Source: Umbilicaria muhlenbergii
Taxonomy: Eukaryota; Ascomycota; Lecanoromycetes; Umbilicariales; Umbilicariaceae
DNA length: 64,000 nt
Assembly: GCA_000611775.1 (NCBI GenBank)
Contig: KK106982.1
Span: forward strand, 1,658,643-1,722,642
Reading direction: 5' to 3'
A program made the position numbers and the translations under genes. This document shows, one piece after another, positions 37,479 to 50,198 of the stretch. Each line of letters starts with the position of its first letter. Within the stretch, counting starts at the first letter, position 1. The notes below the pieces were generated by a model that searched no databases, was not told the DNA's origin, and saw only the letters and a list, made by a program, of their open reading frames with translations.

Positions 37479-39341
37479 ATGGCCTTCAACTTCAACTGGT
37501 CACCGTTGACAGCAGACGCCGACTTCTACACCCGAGCGCAGGAGCTCTTGACCACGGCGTTGAACAAATCCCCCAAACCTCCCATCATCGTCGATGATAT
37601 CCTGGTCAATGAGCTCAATCTCGGTTCAGTCCCTCCGGATTTGGAGATCCTCGAGATCGGGGACTTGGCTGAGGATAGGTTTCGCGGCATCTTCAAAATG
37701 TGCTATACTGGAGACGCTTTCTTGACCCTCAAAACAAGAGTCCAGGTTCGTATGCTCAGCACCGGTCGACACTGTCAACCCAAGATGCATACATTGCTAA
37801 CATCGGCGTTTCGTTAGGCAAACCCTCTTAATACCTATCTGTCGACAAAGCCCTCCTTTGCCTCGCCACAACCTTTAGCGGCAGCTTCTGGCTTGACCAT
37901 ACCTTTACAAATCACCTTGTCGGAGATCAAACTCTCCGCTTTCATCATACTGGTGTTCTCGAGACAAAAAGGGTTGACCCTGGTGTTCCGCAATGATCCC
38001 CTGGAATCACTCAAGGTATCATCTACATTCGACTCGATCCCCTTTGTCCGGGATTATCTCCAGAACGAGATCGAAGGGCAGCTCCGGACGCTACTGATGG
38101 ACGACGTTCCAGCCATTATACACCGATTGTCATTGCGGCTTTGGGTTCCGGAATACGGATTGCGTGAAGACCAAGATCTAGCTGGCGGCGTTGGAAACCC
38201 TGTACTCACGGAGAAGGTAGTCGATCCGCTGGCCAGCCCACCACAAGATCCGTTAGACCTCTCTGGGAACGCTTTGGACGCTTCACAGATAGCATCTCTA
38301 TCCCTGGATTCAATCTCGGAGTCACCCTCCGTGTTCTCGCAGAAGAACCTGCTGCGACTGGCAGCTTTGACGGATTCTCACCGAACATTATCGCTATTTA
38401 CTCCTGGTATTCGGGACGCAGTCTTCAGGGCATGGGCTGGTCCAACCGAACGTGGAGAAGCATATGGTAGTACAACGCCAGCCACCCCGGTGACACCTGG
38501 AATTTCCCGGACACACTCCTACATAGGGAGCACGAGTACCACATATACCTTCTCGGATGGCCTAGATAGCGGGGTGCACACAACCAGGCCAACACTCTCA
38601 AGCTATGGTTCAGCCGCCGCTGGCTTAAGCTTAGGAGCCGGCCGGCACGGCAAGCCGCACACCGGTCGAAAGAGGAAGCACCGAGTCGTCAATCTCCGGA
38701 AACGGCAATCCGGTATCGACGACATCGGTAGCGTCAGCGGCGAAAGCACCACCACAGCCACCACATCATCCGCCGTCTCAGAAGAAGCAGCCAAATCCTG
38801 TGCGGTAGCCGAAGAAGGCGACGACGAGCTCGTCACCCCTCCACGCTCACCCCAGCACCAAGTCCGCTTCCGAAAGAGCCAAGACAGCATCGATCTCGGG
38901 GACACGCCTCCACGTCTGCGCAACCTGACTCCCCGCCAACAACCTCGAATGGAACCTCTCACGTCCTTGTCCGCGAAACCCGATGTTGTCCTACCCGCCC
39001 AACCTCAATCACCTCCCCCACAACATGTCGAGCCACCCACGCGACCCAGACTCCGCTCTACCCCCTACATTTCCTCCCACGCCTACCCGCAAGAAAAACC
39101 TCAAGCCAGCACATCCACATCCACATCACTACCACCCTCCCAGCCTCTAGCGTCTCCGTTCCCTTATGTCGAAACCCCCTCCGGCGGTATCCTCGAGCAA
39201 GCGTGGCTGATGAAGATGGCGGGCGAGATAGCGAGGAGGGCGCAGGAGGAGAAGTCGACGAATAGTGGGTTCTGGGATCAGAGAGATAGGGATGGGGATA
39301 GGGATAGGGATGATACGCCACCGCCGGCTTACGGGGTATGA
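37479..39341 (+). CDS. MDM34: ERMES complex subunit Mdm34/Mmm2
   Basis: One intron (37746-37817) gives 596 residues. The N terminus [20 protein letters not shown] and the SMP lipid-binding domain (residues about 1-200: [76 protein letters not shown]) are diagnostic of Mdm34. It is the mitochondrial outer-membrane member of the ERMES ER-mitochondria tether and takes part in lipid transfer. The long Pro/Ser-rich C-terminal part with [14 protein letters not shown] ([16 protein letters not shown] here) and the end [20 protein letters not shown] is also conserved in filamentous fungi. [10 protein letters not shown] repeat precedes the stop. It looks intact. Confidence 0.95.
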
Positions 39342-39936
39342 GTCGCGGGGTCGGGTTGGATTTGTGAGAAGGGGTGTGGGATGTACGATGGATAAAAGGT
39401 GCGGTTGTTATGTCGAAGCGATTCTAGCGTGTTTTATCTCTGCCTCTACTTACATTTGTGGCGCGAATGGGCATTTGAGAATCGCAGGTGGCGACCTTGA
39501 GCTCACGACCGGGCCGTTGGGCTTTGGGTGGGAAGGCGCGGAGGTCGCTTGCTGTTACTTGTGGGGGAGAGCAAAGGATACGGCGCTGAGAGGGGGACTC
39601 TACTCAGCTCCTAGCTAGCATTGAATGGAATGGATAAACAAGAGTCCGCATGTCAAAGAGTTGTCGTTGTGGAAGAGGTTCTGTCCATGTTTGCCTCGGA
39701 GGAGATTACAGTACTGACTATATGACCGCCTTTTCCGTTCCCATCGGCAAGATAACTACATCTGGCATCGGCTTTCATAGCAAGGATATGGGTACATTCA
39801 TCCAGATACGCTCCCCCAAATAAGCTCGATCAACCTTTCCACCCACCTCTTATACCTATACACCCCCCACATCCCACCCCCCACTTCCCCCTCCCCAACC
39901 CCCCTCAATCCTCTCCCACTTTCCTCCCCCCCACAC
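39342..39936. other. Convergent intergenic region
   Basis: The 600 bp lie between the MDM34 and DUF1682 stop codons. Long C-rich tracts lie from about 39,840 to 39,935. No gene is supported. Confidence 0.5.
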
Positions 39937-41441
39937 CTACGCCTTCCGCGTCATCTTCTTCCCCTGCCTCCTATTCCCCCTCTCCCTCTCCCTCTCCAAA
40001 AACCTCCTCTGTTCATCCGCGCCCATGCCCTTCAACCGGCCCTCTCTAAGCTCCCTCTTCCTCTTCTCCCCCTCCACCCGCCTCTCCTCCGCCTTTTCTT
40101 CCTCGTCGACTTTGCGCAGTTTGGCGCTTTCGCTTTCGCGGGTGGCGCGGATCTTGCGCAGGACTTCGGGGCGGAAATGGGCGCTGGTGACGAGGAGGTC
40201 GGGGAGGCGCAGGAAGAGGGTGAAGAGGGGGAGGGTGGGGGCGTGGGCGGTGGGGGAGGTGGAGGGGGGGAGGCGGAGGGAGAGGTGGATGCGTTTGCGG
40301 GGGGTGGTTTCGTTGAGTCTGCGGCCGGGAGTTAGGGGGGGTTGGTGGCGAGGTGATTTGGGGGGGGGTTGGCTTACTTCAATGGTTTGTCCTCTGGTTG
40401 GTCGGTTACGATGAGGTGCTCGAACGCGTCGCCGGCTTGCTCGATGGCTTTGACGAGCTCGGGTGTCAGTAGGGTCTCTGTGACTTCGGCGCTTTCGCTC
40501 ATGACGGTCACCCAGGATGGAAGCCGGGGGTGATCTTTGGTGCTGGTGAGGGAGATGTCGTAGCGGTCGTCGCGGAGCTGGCGCATCCCGTCTTTGTTGA
40601 CGACAGCCCAGACGAAGCCGTCGTAGGAGGACTGTAAGCCCCTAACGCGCGCTTCGAGGTGTTCTCGCTCTTGCTTGTTGGGGACGGGAATAAGATCTTT
40701 CTCTTTTCCGTCGAACGCGTAGGCTGTAGCTTCCATTCGCTCCGTGGGCGCTTTGATGCTATCCATGAAGAAGGCCATAATGGATTCAGCGACCAGGTAG
40801 CCCGGATTGTAGCGCTTGAACAGCTTAATCTTGACATCGAGGAATGCGACATTTTGTCTTCCACTCGCATAGGTCACGTATTCCTGCGCGGTCTTCTCCT
40901 TGAGGAGCTCTGAGGGAATGTCCAAGTCGTTAGACAAGGACGCTTTCGCAAGCCCAGAGCTCTGCACATCGTCTACCGAAGGCGACTTCCGACCGCCGAA
41001 GCCGACGACTGCGAACTCTTTCTCGAGTACTGGCGCATGCGCTTGGATCCAGCTCTTCGCTTTGCGTTTGTTCTTGCCGCGACCCCAGACATGGAGGAAA
41101 ATGATGGCGAGGATGAAAGGGAGGATGAAGGCTTCTTGTAAGAAGTCTCTATAGGTTACTCTCTCCCATAACCGGTACCACTTGGTGTAGGGAACAGCTG
41201 TTTGATAACCAAAAGTAGGGACGGCTGGTTGCGCGCCTGTGGTGGATTCAGACACCGGTAATATCGAAGCAGGAGATGGGGCTGGAGCTCCTGCGAAGTC
41301 GGCGAAGTCTAGAACAAGGTCTTAGGAGCTATCTCGAGCCCATTGATAGTTGCAGGAGTTCTTACCTGCATCATCTGGGGAGGAAGCTGCTGATGGCGCA
41401 GGCTTTGAACCTCCGAAGAGGCCTTTGAAAAGACCGTCCAT
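39937..41441 (-). CDS. CCDC47/DUF1682 ER membrane protein
   Basis: Two introns (40319-40377, 41309-41365) give 462 residues. The true start is MDGLFKGLFGG at 41441, in a 76-nt first exon that joins in phase to DFADFAGAPAPSPAS. A membrane helix LQEAFILPFILAIIFLHVWG is at about residue 85. The DUF1682 body has AVVGFGGRKSP, YVTYASGRQNVAFLDVKIKL, ESIMAFFMDS and DDRYDISLTSTKD. The C terminus is a Lys/Arg/Glu-rich coiled coil (KKRKRELREGRLKGMGADEQ). The animal homologue CCDC47 is part of the PAT complex that helps multipass membrane proteins fold at the ER. A similar role here is by family. Confidence 0.88.
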
Positions 41442-41977
41442 GGCTGTCTCAGGGATTGATGAAAGCACGAGAAACGAGATTTATGCCACCATGTTACAGC
41501 CTCATTCCTGTCGCAGTCTCAAGCTCACCAGGATGGAGGCCAAAGTGGAGGTGAGTGTGGATCTTTGCGGGAGAAGTCAATTTCGGGAAGACAGCACGAT
41601 TCGGTGCAAAGCCCGCGCTAGCCCAGCTGGGTCACTGATATCTGAGCATCCACCATGAGGAGCATGAGAGCTCTCCGGGTCGAGTCAATGGCTGGACCAC
41701 CTTAATTTCTGCTGTGCTACTTGCTTGGTGTTATACGTAGTGCATGGGCAGCTGAAGAGTTAAATTAACCCAGATATTTCAGAACCACAGCAGTTACTTT
41801 GGGACTACCGGTGATTCCACAGGTATGTTTATCGAGCGATACTGTAGCTCATGTCACACAAAATGATTGGGCATGATTAATTGTTACGTTGTTCGCCCAT
41901 TGTTTGCCCGGTTCTTATGTACAGTTAAAAATGATTGTCCCAAGTCTGCCAGACGTCGACTCCTTCCTCGGCCCTAT
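41442..41977. other. Intergenic DUF1682 to COX7
   Basis: It contains the upstream region of the DUF1682 gene and the 3' flank of COX7. No gene was recognised. Confidence 0.5.
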
Positions 41978-42648
41978 TCAATACCACGTCTTGTGTCCCT
42001 ACACGGCGTTGTCAGTAGATTCACAGGTAGACTGCCGATCTTCGGCATGGCTAGAAAGAGTGGAAGTTTGACGTGCAGTATAGGGCCACATACCAGCACC
42101 AAGCGGGACATCATATACATAGATCCTTGCAGAACAAGGGGTTAGCAGAAGCTCGAACCAACTCTGATAGGGTGTGATAGACGATCGTACCTGCAAAGCC
42201 ACCCCACAGAATTGTGTAGTAGGGCATCAGCAAGTATTTGCTTCGAGAGGTCTGATAAGATATGTTCATCAGTCATTGTCCAACCAATATGCACTATATA
42301 TCCCCCACATCGCATCCAGGGTTCCATTTCCGTCCATGAAGCCCGAGCCAGTCCATAAAACTTCGGGAAGGAAGAGGGGGTTTTGCTACTGACCTTATTC
42401 CACTGGCGTAGACCATCGTGTCTTTGGAAGAGTCGCTGATAGTACGGGACACGATTCTCTCGGGTGATAGGCCAGCTGTATGATATAGAAAGACTTAGCC
42501 AGTGTCTGTTTGAACAGGATCTCGAATGGTATTCGAGTGTTTCTGCATGCTGGCAAATGAAGCCGGTATGTTCGCGGGGGTTTCTTTGAGTACCCCGATA
42601 TAGGCGGGAGGGAAGATTTGCTCATAGAATCTGGTAGACTTACGCCAT
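41978..42648 (-). CDS. COX7: Cytochrome c oxidase subunit 7 (Cox7), five small exons
   Basis: No long frame marks this gene; it appears only after splicing four introns (41999-42093, 42126-42190, 42252-42393, 42476-42643). The exons are 5, 82, 61, 32 and 21 nt, and they sum to 67 codons in perfect phase. The 66-residue product reads MAWPITRENRVPYYQRLFQ, then KYLLMPYYTILWGGFAGSMY (membrane helix), then the end LVLGHKTWY. The pattern NRVPYYQ..FQ, one helix and a GHKTW end is that of the fungal inner-membrane cytochrome c oxidase subunit VII. The first coding exon is only ATGGC. It is divergent from the PPR-like gene, with 253 bp between start codons, so the two mitochondrial genes may share a promoter. 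Confidence 0.82.
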
Positions 42649-42901
42649 CTCGTGAAAAGATACGACGTTGCAATTGATCTTGAAGGGGGTGATTTTGGTA
42701 GTTCTGAGCTGAGAAGAGGTCGGCGTTCCGTCACTGAAGTCATTCGAGCTGCGAAGACCTCCGCGCCTAGCGCTTAATCCCCGCGCTAGCAGCCTTATGC
42801 GCTTTTGAAACTCATCCTCGCCGCCAAGCCCAGCAGTTCCAACAAACACCGTCCCTCTGCGCCTTGGGTCGACCTTAGGATGCAAGTGCGCGGTTCCTTC
42901 A

Positions 42902-45436
42902 ATGCGACCGGCTCTGCAAAGGCTTCTGGCACGCCCTTCGGCCCTTCGCTTCCTTGCCAATTGCCTCGAATCACCACCCAGTGACTCGCTACTCAGCCTG
43001 AGCAAGAATTCGTCATGCATAGGCTGCACCTACGGGAGCAGGATATATGGGCAACGGCGATCATCCAGAGCAGCTGTGGCCACCGATGAAGATAAAAGAG
43101 ACCCTCTTCGACAGCTTCCCACCATTCAACACCATCCAAAAGCTGAACCCATTCACATCGGTCCAGTTGCGAAAGTGCCCTTTGGGAAATCGAATGCTTC
43201 TTTGCGATGGAGTGATGGACTTGAGACATTCGAGCAATTTCACTACGAATCAGAGCTTGATACGATTGCTACTCGAGGTCCGCGGCTAGTCGACCAAACC
43301 GACTTCAGCAATGATTTTGAACTCTGGCTGCAATTGCTCAAATTTAGGCGGCGCACTTACGGTGGAAGCGGTGTCGCAACTATCTGGAATGGCATACTCA
43401 AGAGAAACATTGATCTGCCTATGGCTGGCCCAGTAGCAGACGAGTTGTGGGACGCCTTCCTTAGCGCTGCGTTCCAGCGCCGCGATCTGGCGAACAAGTT
43501 CTTTAAGTATGTAGGGAAGCTACATGAAACAACTGGGAGAGCATGGTCAAAGCTTTATCTCAAGGTCTTGGAGCATGAAATTGAAACACTCTCCCCACAC
43601 TGGAATCAGTGGCATCAACGCTTACGGAAGGACTTTCCTCCCTCGGTCGAGCATCTTCAGATATTGTTCAAGAAAGCTATGTCAAGTAAGCACGGACTAG
43701 GGGTATTCAAAAGCATCTACTTGGATCTTCCATTTCGCGGGATGTACTCGACGATTGTTCCATCACTGTGCGAGGAAGGAATGTACAAATCCGCACTCAA
43801 ATGGCACCACCTCCTCATGCGTTTGGACGACCTACCCTCCAGTTCCGTGGTTGCGCAGCCATTACTTCATCACTTGGCAATATACGGTGATCAGGGCGAG
43901 TTGACTGAGATCACAAAAGGGATGGTCGATGCAGGAGTCCAATTCGCCAGACCCGTTGGTAGTCATCTGAAACAGAATGCTATCATTTCCCGCGAGATCA
44001 TGAACAGGATACACGGCGAAATCCACAACATTGCGCCTAAAACCATCAACGATAGCTTTTGTGCGAGATTCTTCGCCACCAGTGTTTTCCCGGTCGACAT
44101 GGTAATAAGCGTCCTGAAAGTGCTGGGTGCCGAGGAGATCGGGCCATTGTCTTTGAGGGAGATTGCAATCCGTGAAAAGTCCGCCAGTGCCGTCTCAGAC
44201 CGTATAACACAATTGCAGGAAGCTGGCATATCCATAGGGGTATCAAGATTTTCAGTGACGGTGAAAAGTCTGGCTGAGGAGGGAGATGAAGAACTGCTAC
44301 GCAGTCTATTAACAAGCGATCAACACCCAGACGAGCTAGACAATTGGAGAATCCAAGAATCACTACTTGCCTTTTATCGTCGGGCTAACGATAAACTACA
44401 ATACCGGAGGACTCTAGCCATACTGACTGGACACGTTCCGGCCAAGCTTGTACCGCAAGAGATCTGGAATCTCCAGTTACGGAGCTACGTAACAGATCGC
44501 GACATCAATGCCATAGTGCAGACGATGGATGGCATGAGAGAAGCTCGGGTTAGGGTGAGCTCGAAGTCAAGTGGCTACATACGCCAGTGCTTGTTATCGA
44601 CGCGGTCGCCCAGTAAGCATGCATATAGAACGGACGACTTGCCCATTCTTGTGAACATCTGGCAAACAATACTCCGAGACGGTGGATCTGTATCGCCCTT
44701 TGCATGGAAAGAGGTCCTGCGTCGTTACGGCATGGCAGGGCGGCTTGACGAGTTGGAGAAGTTGGCTCTCTGGCTCGCCTCGTGGTATTCCGATCCGAAG
44801 GCAAGAGCTCAGCAGACAAGTAAAACGCATCACTTTCACCCTCGAAACCAACATGTTGCAGATCAAATGCTTCAAACTTTACCCACGACACATGCGAAAC
44901 ATCCGCTCCGCGTAATATTCACACCACAGGCACAAGAAGCTATCATTGCTTGGGGTTTTCGACAATACTCCTGCCAAGAGACGCTAGATGAATACAAGGA
45001 GCATGCTATGCCTGCAGAACTCGAATCGAGTACCAAAAGATGGGCTTGGGGCTTGAGACTCTTGTCACAGCTAAAGCAAAGCGGCGTACATATTCAGACC
45101 CCAACGATTGGAGCAGCGTGTCGAAACCGTCTTGTCATCTTGTTCGGACCTGGAATATCTAGCAGATTGGTCAACCGCGAAATCCGGGCTAACAATCCAT
45201 TCACGATCGAGCAGATGATCTTGGGGTTGGAGGAGATTTGGGGACCTACTTTATTTAACTCCGACAAAACTTTACCACCGCCAGGCTCCCATCTAAGATT
45301 GCAAATGATCAAGGAGAGCATATTTGGCGCACATCAACTGCAACTTCCCCTTCCACCTGAGGCACCACCTTCCAAGGAAAACGATTGGAGTGGTTCTGGA
45401 GACTTGGAGTATCCGCCCTTGTTCTCCGCAGGCTAG
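42902..45436 (+). CDS. PPR-like mitochondrial protein
   Basis: One intronless frame of 844 residues. The N terminus MRPALQRLLARPSALRFLAN is Arg/Leu-rich without acids, as in mitochondrial targeting peptides. The rest is almost wholly helical, with repeated degenerate pairs of helices (for example YSTIVPSLCEEGMYKSALKW, LLHHLAIYGDQGELTEITKG, SVTVKSLAEEGDEELLRSLL), as in fungal pentatricopeptide-type RNA-binding proteins. Such proteins handle mitochondrial RNA processing or translation; the target cannot be read. The stop is 9 bp from the convergent SRPK stop, so 3' ends overlap. Confidence 0.7.
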   Translation: MRPALQRLLARPSALRFLANCLESPPSDSLLSLSKNSSCIGCTYGSRIYGQRRSSRAAVATDEDKRDPLRQLPTIQHHPKAEPIHIGPVAKVPFGKSNASLRWSDGLETFEQFHYESELDTIATRGPRLVDQTDFSNDFELWLQLLKFRRRTYGGSGVATIWNGILKRNIDLPMAGPVADELWDAFLSAAFQRRDLANKFFKYVGKLHETTGRAWSKLYLKVLEHEIETLSPHWNQWHQRLRKDFPPSVEHLQILFKKAMSSKHGLGVFKSIYLDLPFRGMYSTIVPSLCEEGMYKSALKWHHLLMRLDDLPSSSVVAQPLLHHLAIYGDQGELTEITKGMVDAGVQFARPVGSHLKQNAIISREIMNRIHGEIHNIAPKTINDSFCARFFATSVFPVDMVISVLKVLGAEEIGPLSLREIAIREKSASAVSDRITQLQEAGISIGVSRFSVTVKSLAEEGDEELLRSLLTSDQHPDELDNWRIQESLLAFYRRANDKLQYRRTLAILTGHVPAKLVPQEIWNLQLRSYVTDRDINAIVQTMDGMREARVRVSSKSSGYIRQCLLSTRSPSKHAYRTDDLPILVNIWQTILRDGGSVSPFAWKEVLRRYGMAGRLDELEKLALWLASWYSDPKARAQQTSKTHHFHPRNQHVADQMLQTLPTTHAKHPLRVIFTPQAQEAIIAWGFRQYSCQETLDEYKEHAMPAELESSTKRWAWGLRLLSQLKQSGVHIQTPTIGAACRNRLVILFGPGISSRLVNREIRANNPFTIEQMILGLEEIWGPTLFNSDKTLPPPGSHLRLQMIKESIFGAHQLQLPLPPEAPPSKENDWSGSGDLEYPPLFSAG

Positions 45437-45445
45437 CATCCAGCT

Positions 45446-47370
<1,925 letters not shown>

Positions 47371-47884
47371 ATGGGTTCCAAATCGAGTAAAGTGGCCAAA
47401 ACCAGCACAAGAACACTCTCAACCAGGGTCCGCCACGTTCTTAGCGGCCCTAGGCCTCCCACAAGCCCAGAGGACTTCAAGATAGTCTGGAGACCGGAAG
47501 ATCTCCTAAGCAGCGACGAGAGAGAGAAAGAGAGGATTGAAGGCTTGGCAAAAGCTGCCTTGCAGCGCATGATAAGTTTGGGTGCTGGATTTTGGGGGTT
47601 CGTGATAGTGTAAGACATCTTAAAATAATAGCGAAACAATGAAAGGAACATGTATTCCATGGGGGCTGTATCACTGACATTTGAACTGAAATAGAAATGT
47701 CTGGCACACCTCACACTCACGGCGTGATGGGGTGCCGGGGGACCCCAAGAACCACTGTACGGCGGTACCGCTCAACCAGGACGGCAGAGAGGTTTACAAG
47801 AAGATCCACATCTATCCCAATGGTGCCGATAATTTCGTCATGGAGGACTACCAGCGGGAAGTGGCAAGGGGGCGAAGGACTTAG
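47371..47884 (+). CDS. Small protein of unknown function
   Basis: Two exons joined across 47610-47694 (GTAAGA...AAATAG, CACTGAC branch site) keep frame for 142 residues: a basic start MGSKSSKVAKTSTRTLSTRV, TSPEDFKIVWRPEDLL, a helical KERIEGLAKAALQRMISL, a short hydrophobic GAGFWGFVIV at the splice junction, NVWHTSHSRRDG, and a polar end GREVYKKIHIYPNGADNFVM. No family was recognised. Clean splice sites and coding-like composition in both exons support a real gene. Confidence 0.55.
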
Positions 47885-48098
47885 TTGTTCTGCGCTGTGA
47901 GTGAGGTTGAGGTGAGGTTCGAATAGAAGTAGTTCCGATAAAGCTGATTATCACCGTAGCGACGACGTCAAAACAATCGATTTTCCAGCCACCCCACTCC
48001 CCTCAACACGCATCACCAGCCACCAGCTTGGCGGCCTACATCATCAAAACCGTTTCTCCATCCCACCTGCAGACACCACATTCCAACCCACCGCAACA

Positions 48099-49319
48099 AT
48101 GGCTCCACTGCCAACAATCGACTATACACTCATACCCGACCTCAGCATCTCGTCTCTCGAACTCGACCGTCGCTCCTCATCCGCCGACCTCGCCACCTAC
48201 CTCTCCGACCGCGAATCCCTCAACCCATCATCCCTCTTCAAGCGCACACTCCCACCCGCCGACCTTTTCCCCCGCGCCCTCCACACCCTCCTCCACAAAA
48301 AAGACACCTCCCCATCCAGCCCCGCCTTTGACCCCAGCGCCGGCAGCATCCCCCCCAGCGCCATCAACAACAAAGGCGTCCTCGCCCTCTTCGCCCTCCT
48401 AAGCGTCGGCCTCGTCCTATCCTCAATCTGGTTTTTCTTCTGGGCCAAAAACGGGGGTTTCGTCTTCCGCGCCGGCGACTGGGAAGAGTACAAATCGACC
48501 GTGCTCCGCCGCAAAGGCCCCAACGGCACCACCCTATCCGGCGCGACCAAAACAACCGAACTAGGCGGCGGCAGCATCGTCGGCTCCGAAGGCTCGCAAT
48601 CCGTGCCGGACGACGGGGAAATCGAGTACCTAAAAGCGCCTACCAAAAAGCCCCGTCGCGGCCGCGGCGGGAAAAAAAGCGGCAAAAGGGCTCCCGACGC
48701 CGACGTGCGCGCCTACCGGCACGAAAAGCCCGCCCGAGTCGGCGGCTTGAACCGCGAAGCCGACGCCACCTACACCGACTACACCGCGACGGACCCGTCC
48801 GAGCACGCCTACAGCGCCTACACGCCCCCGCCGAAAAAGGCGGCGACGCCCAAATCCCGCCATCCGTCCTACACGCCGAACTCGGAGTCCGCCTTCAGCG
48901 TCGCGTCGAACGACTCCCACCGCCCGCTGCGCCCGGCCAACCCTTCGCCGGCGCCCTCGCCCACGCGCCACCATACCCACAACCATACCCACAACACCCA
49001 CACCCGTAGCCGGTATTCCGCGCATTCCTCGCCCGCGCACACGCCCACGCGCTCGCGGCAATCGTCCCCGACAAAAGGCCGCTACACGTCCAGCGCGCCG
49101 TCGTCGCATCGACACAGCCACGGCAACTACACCGAGCCGATTGATTTCTCGAGCCGGTACACGGCGAGCGAGGCGGAGACGGACGAGAGTAGGGGGACGA
49201 AAGCGTATTTTCATCCGATACCTGGGTTGAGCAGTCGGGCGGAGGCGAGGGGGGATGGGTTCAGGAGGGGGGCGGGGAGGAGGCGGGATAGTTTGAGTGA
49301 TAGTGAGGGGGAGGTGTGA
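48099..49319 (+). CDS. Conserved fungal single-pass membrane protein
   Basis: One frame of 406 residues. The luminal/N-terminal part has SRESLNPSSLFKRTLPP-type Ser/Pro sequence (DRESLNPSSLFKRTL). One membrane helix, VLALFALLSVGLVLSSIWFF, at about residues 95-115 is followed by the block FRAGDWEEYKSTVLRRKGPN and GATKTTELGGGSIVG, which I recall as conserved in filamentous ascomycetes (some database entries call it endosomal SPRY-type, but no SPRY fold is visible). The C-terminal 250 residues are disordered, rich in Ser/Pro/His/Arg, with a HTHNHTHNTHT stretch. Function is unknown. Confidence 0.75.
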   Translation: MAPLPTIDYTLIPDLSISSLELDRRSSSADLATYLSDRESLNPSSLFKRTLPPADLFPRALHTLLHKKDTSPSSPAFDPSAGSIPPSAINNKGVLALFALLSVGLVLSSIWFFFWAKNGGFVFRAGDWEEYKSTVLRRKGPNGTTLSGATKTTELGGGSIVGSEGSQSVPDDGEIEYLKAPTKKPRRGRGGKKSGKRAPDADVRAYRHEKPARVGGLNREADATYTDYTATDPSEHAYSAYTPPPKKAATPKSRHPSYTPNSESAFSVASNDSHRPLRPANPSPAPSPTRHHTHNHTHNTHTRSRYSAHSSPAHTPTRSRQSSPTKGRYTSSAPSSHRHSHGNYTEPIDFSSRYTASEAETDESRGTKAYFHPIPGLSSRAEARGDGFRRGAGRRRDSLSDSEGEV

Positions 49320-50198
49320 GGGCGGGGTTGATATTGGTGGGTGGGAAAGGGAGCCAAGGACAAAGGTTATTATTGGCTTGTTCTTTGAGAGTTACCGGCT
49401 CGGCTGTCCTGAATTGGACGACGTTGGTTGGGATTCAACGAAACCGTTGGCTGAGCGTCGTGCGCGGGATGACCCAAGATGAGTCCTTGAGAGCATGAGA
49501 CAGGTGTGGGGATTTGGACTAAGGATATGGGGATTTTTGATACCACGATTAGCGAGCGAGCGGGCATTTTGCGGGATTGGGGATTTGATCAGGTGGCATG
49601 TAGCATAGCGCGGCGGTGCGAGATATCGGTTGTGACTTGTCGCCAACAATGGCTTTCACGAGCGAGCGGGATAGATAGATATGCATGAATGGACACGGAT
49701 ATGGATGGAATTTGTCTGCAACAGGCTTAGAGTTTTGTAAATCAACCAGAGAAGCTCCTATCACCACAGGATACATGCAACAAACTTCAAGGCTCGCAGA
49801 GAGCCAAAAGTTGGTTTCATATCACCAACTCGTATGACCCTTCACTTTCCACAACGCAAGCCCATCGCTGTCTTCGCTGTAGCAGATCACCGCCTTGGAA
49901 TATCCCCTCAGCACTGCCGTTTGGAGACTGATCCGGATAGCTGTAATCATGAGGAGGTCCAGTCCTATCCTGACAGTCTCCAGGCACCGTCGGTGGGTGC
50001 TAGCCGGTTCTCGACTTGAAATTGGCGGAGCTGTTCATCCCAAGTCAGTCGGGTGATATTCGGATACGATGACTCTGATGCCATGGCGTCGGATTGCTTA
50101 CAGGCGCAACAACGGCGTGAAAGATCGACGTCGTGTTATCCACGGTATAGTTTCCACCTCATGGCGTGAGTCATACGCTGTTAGTACCGAGGGCTGTG
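49320..50198. other. Convergent intergenic region
   Basis: The 880 bp lie between the membrane-protein stop and the GH47 stop. Overlapping short frames on both strands at 49,297-49,776 have no recognised motifs. No gene is supported. Confidence 0.45.
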
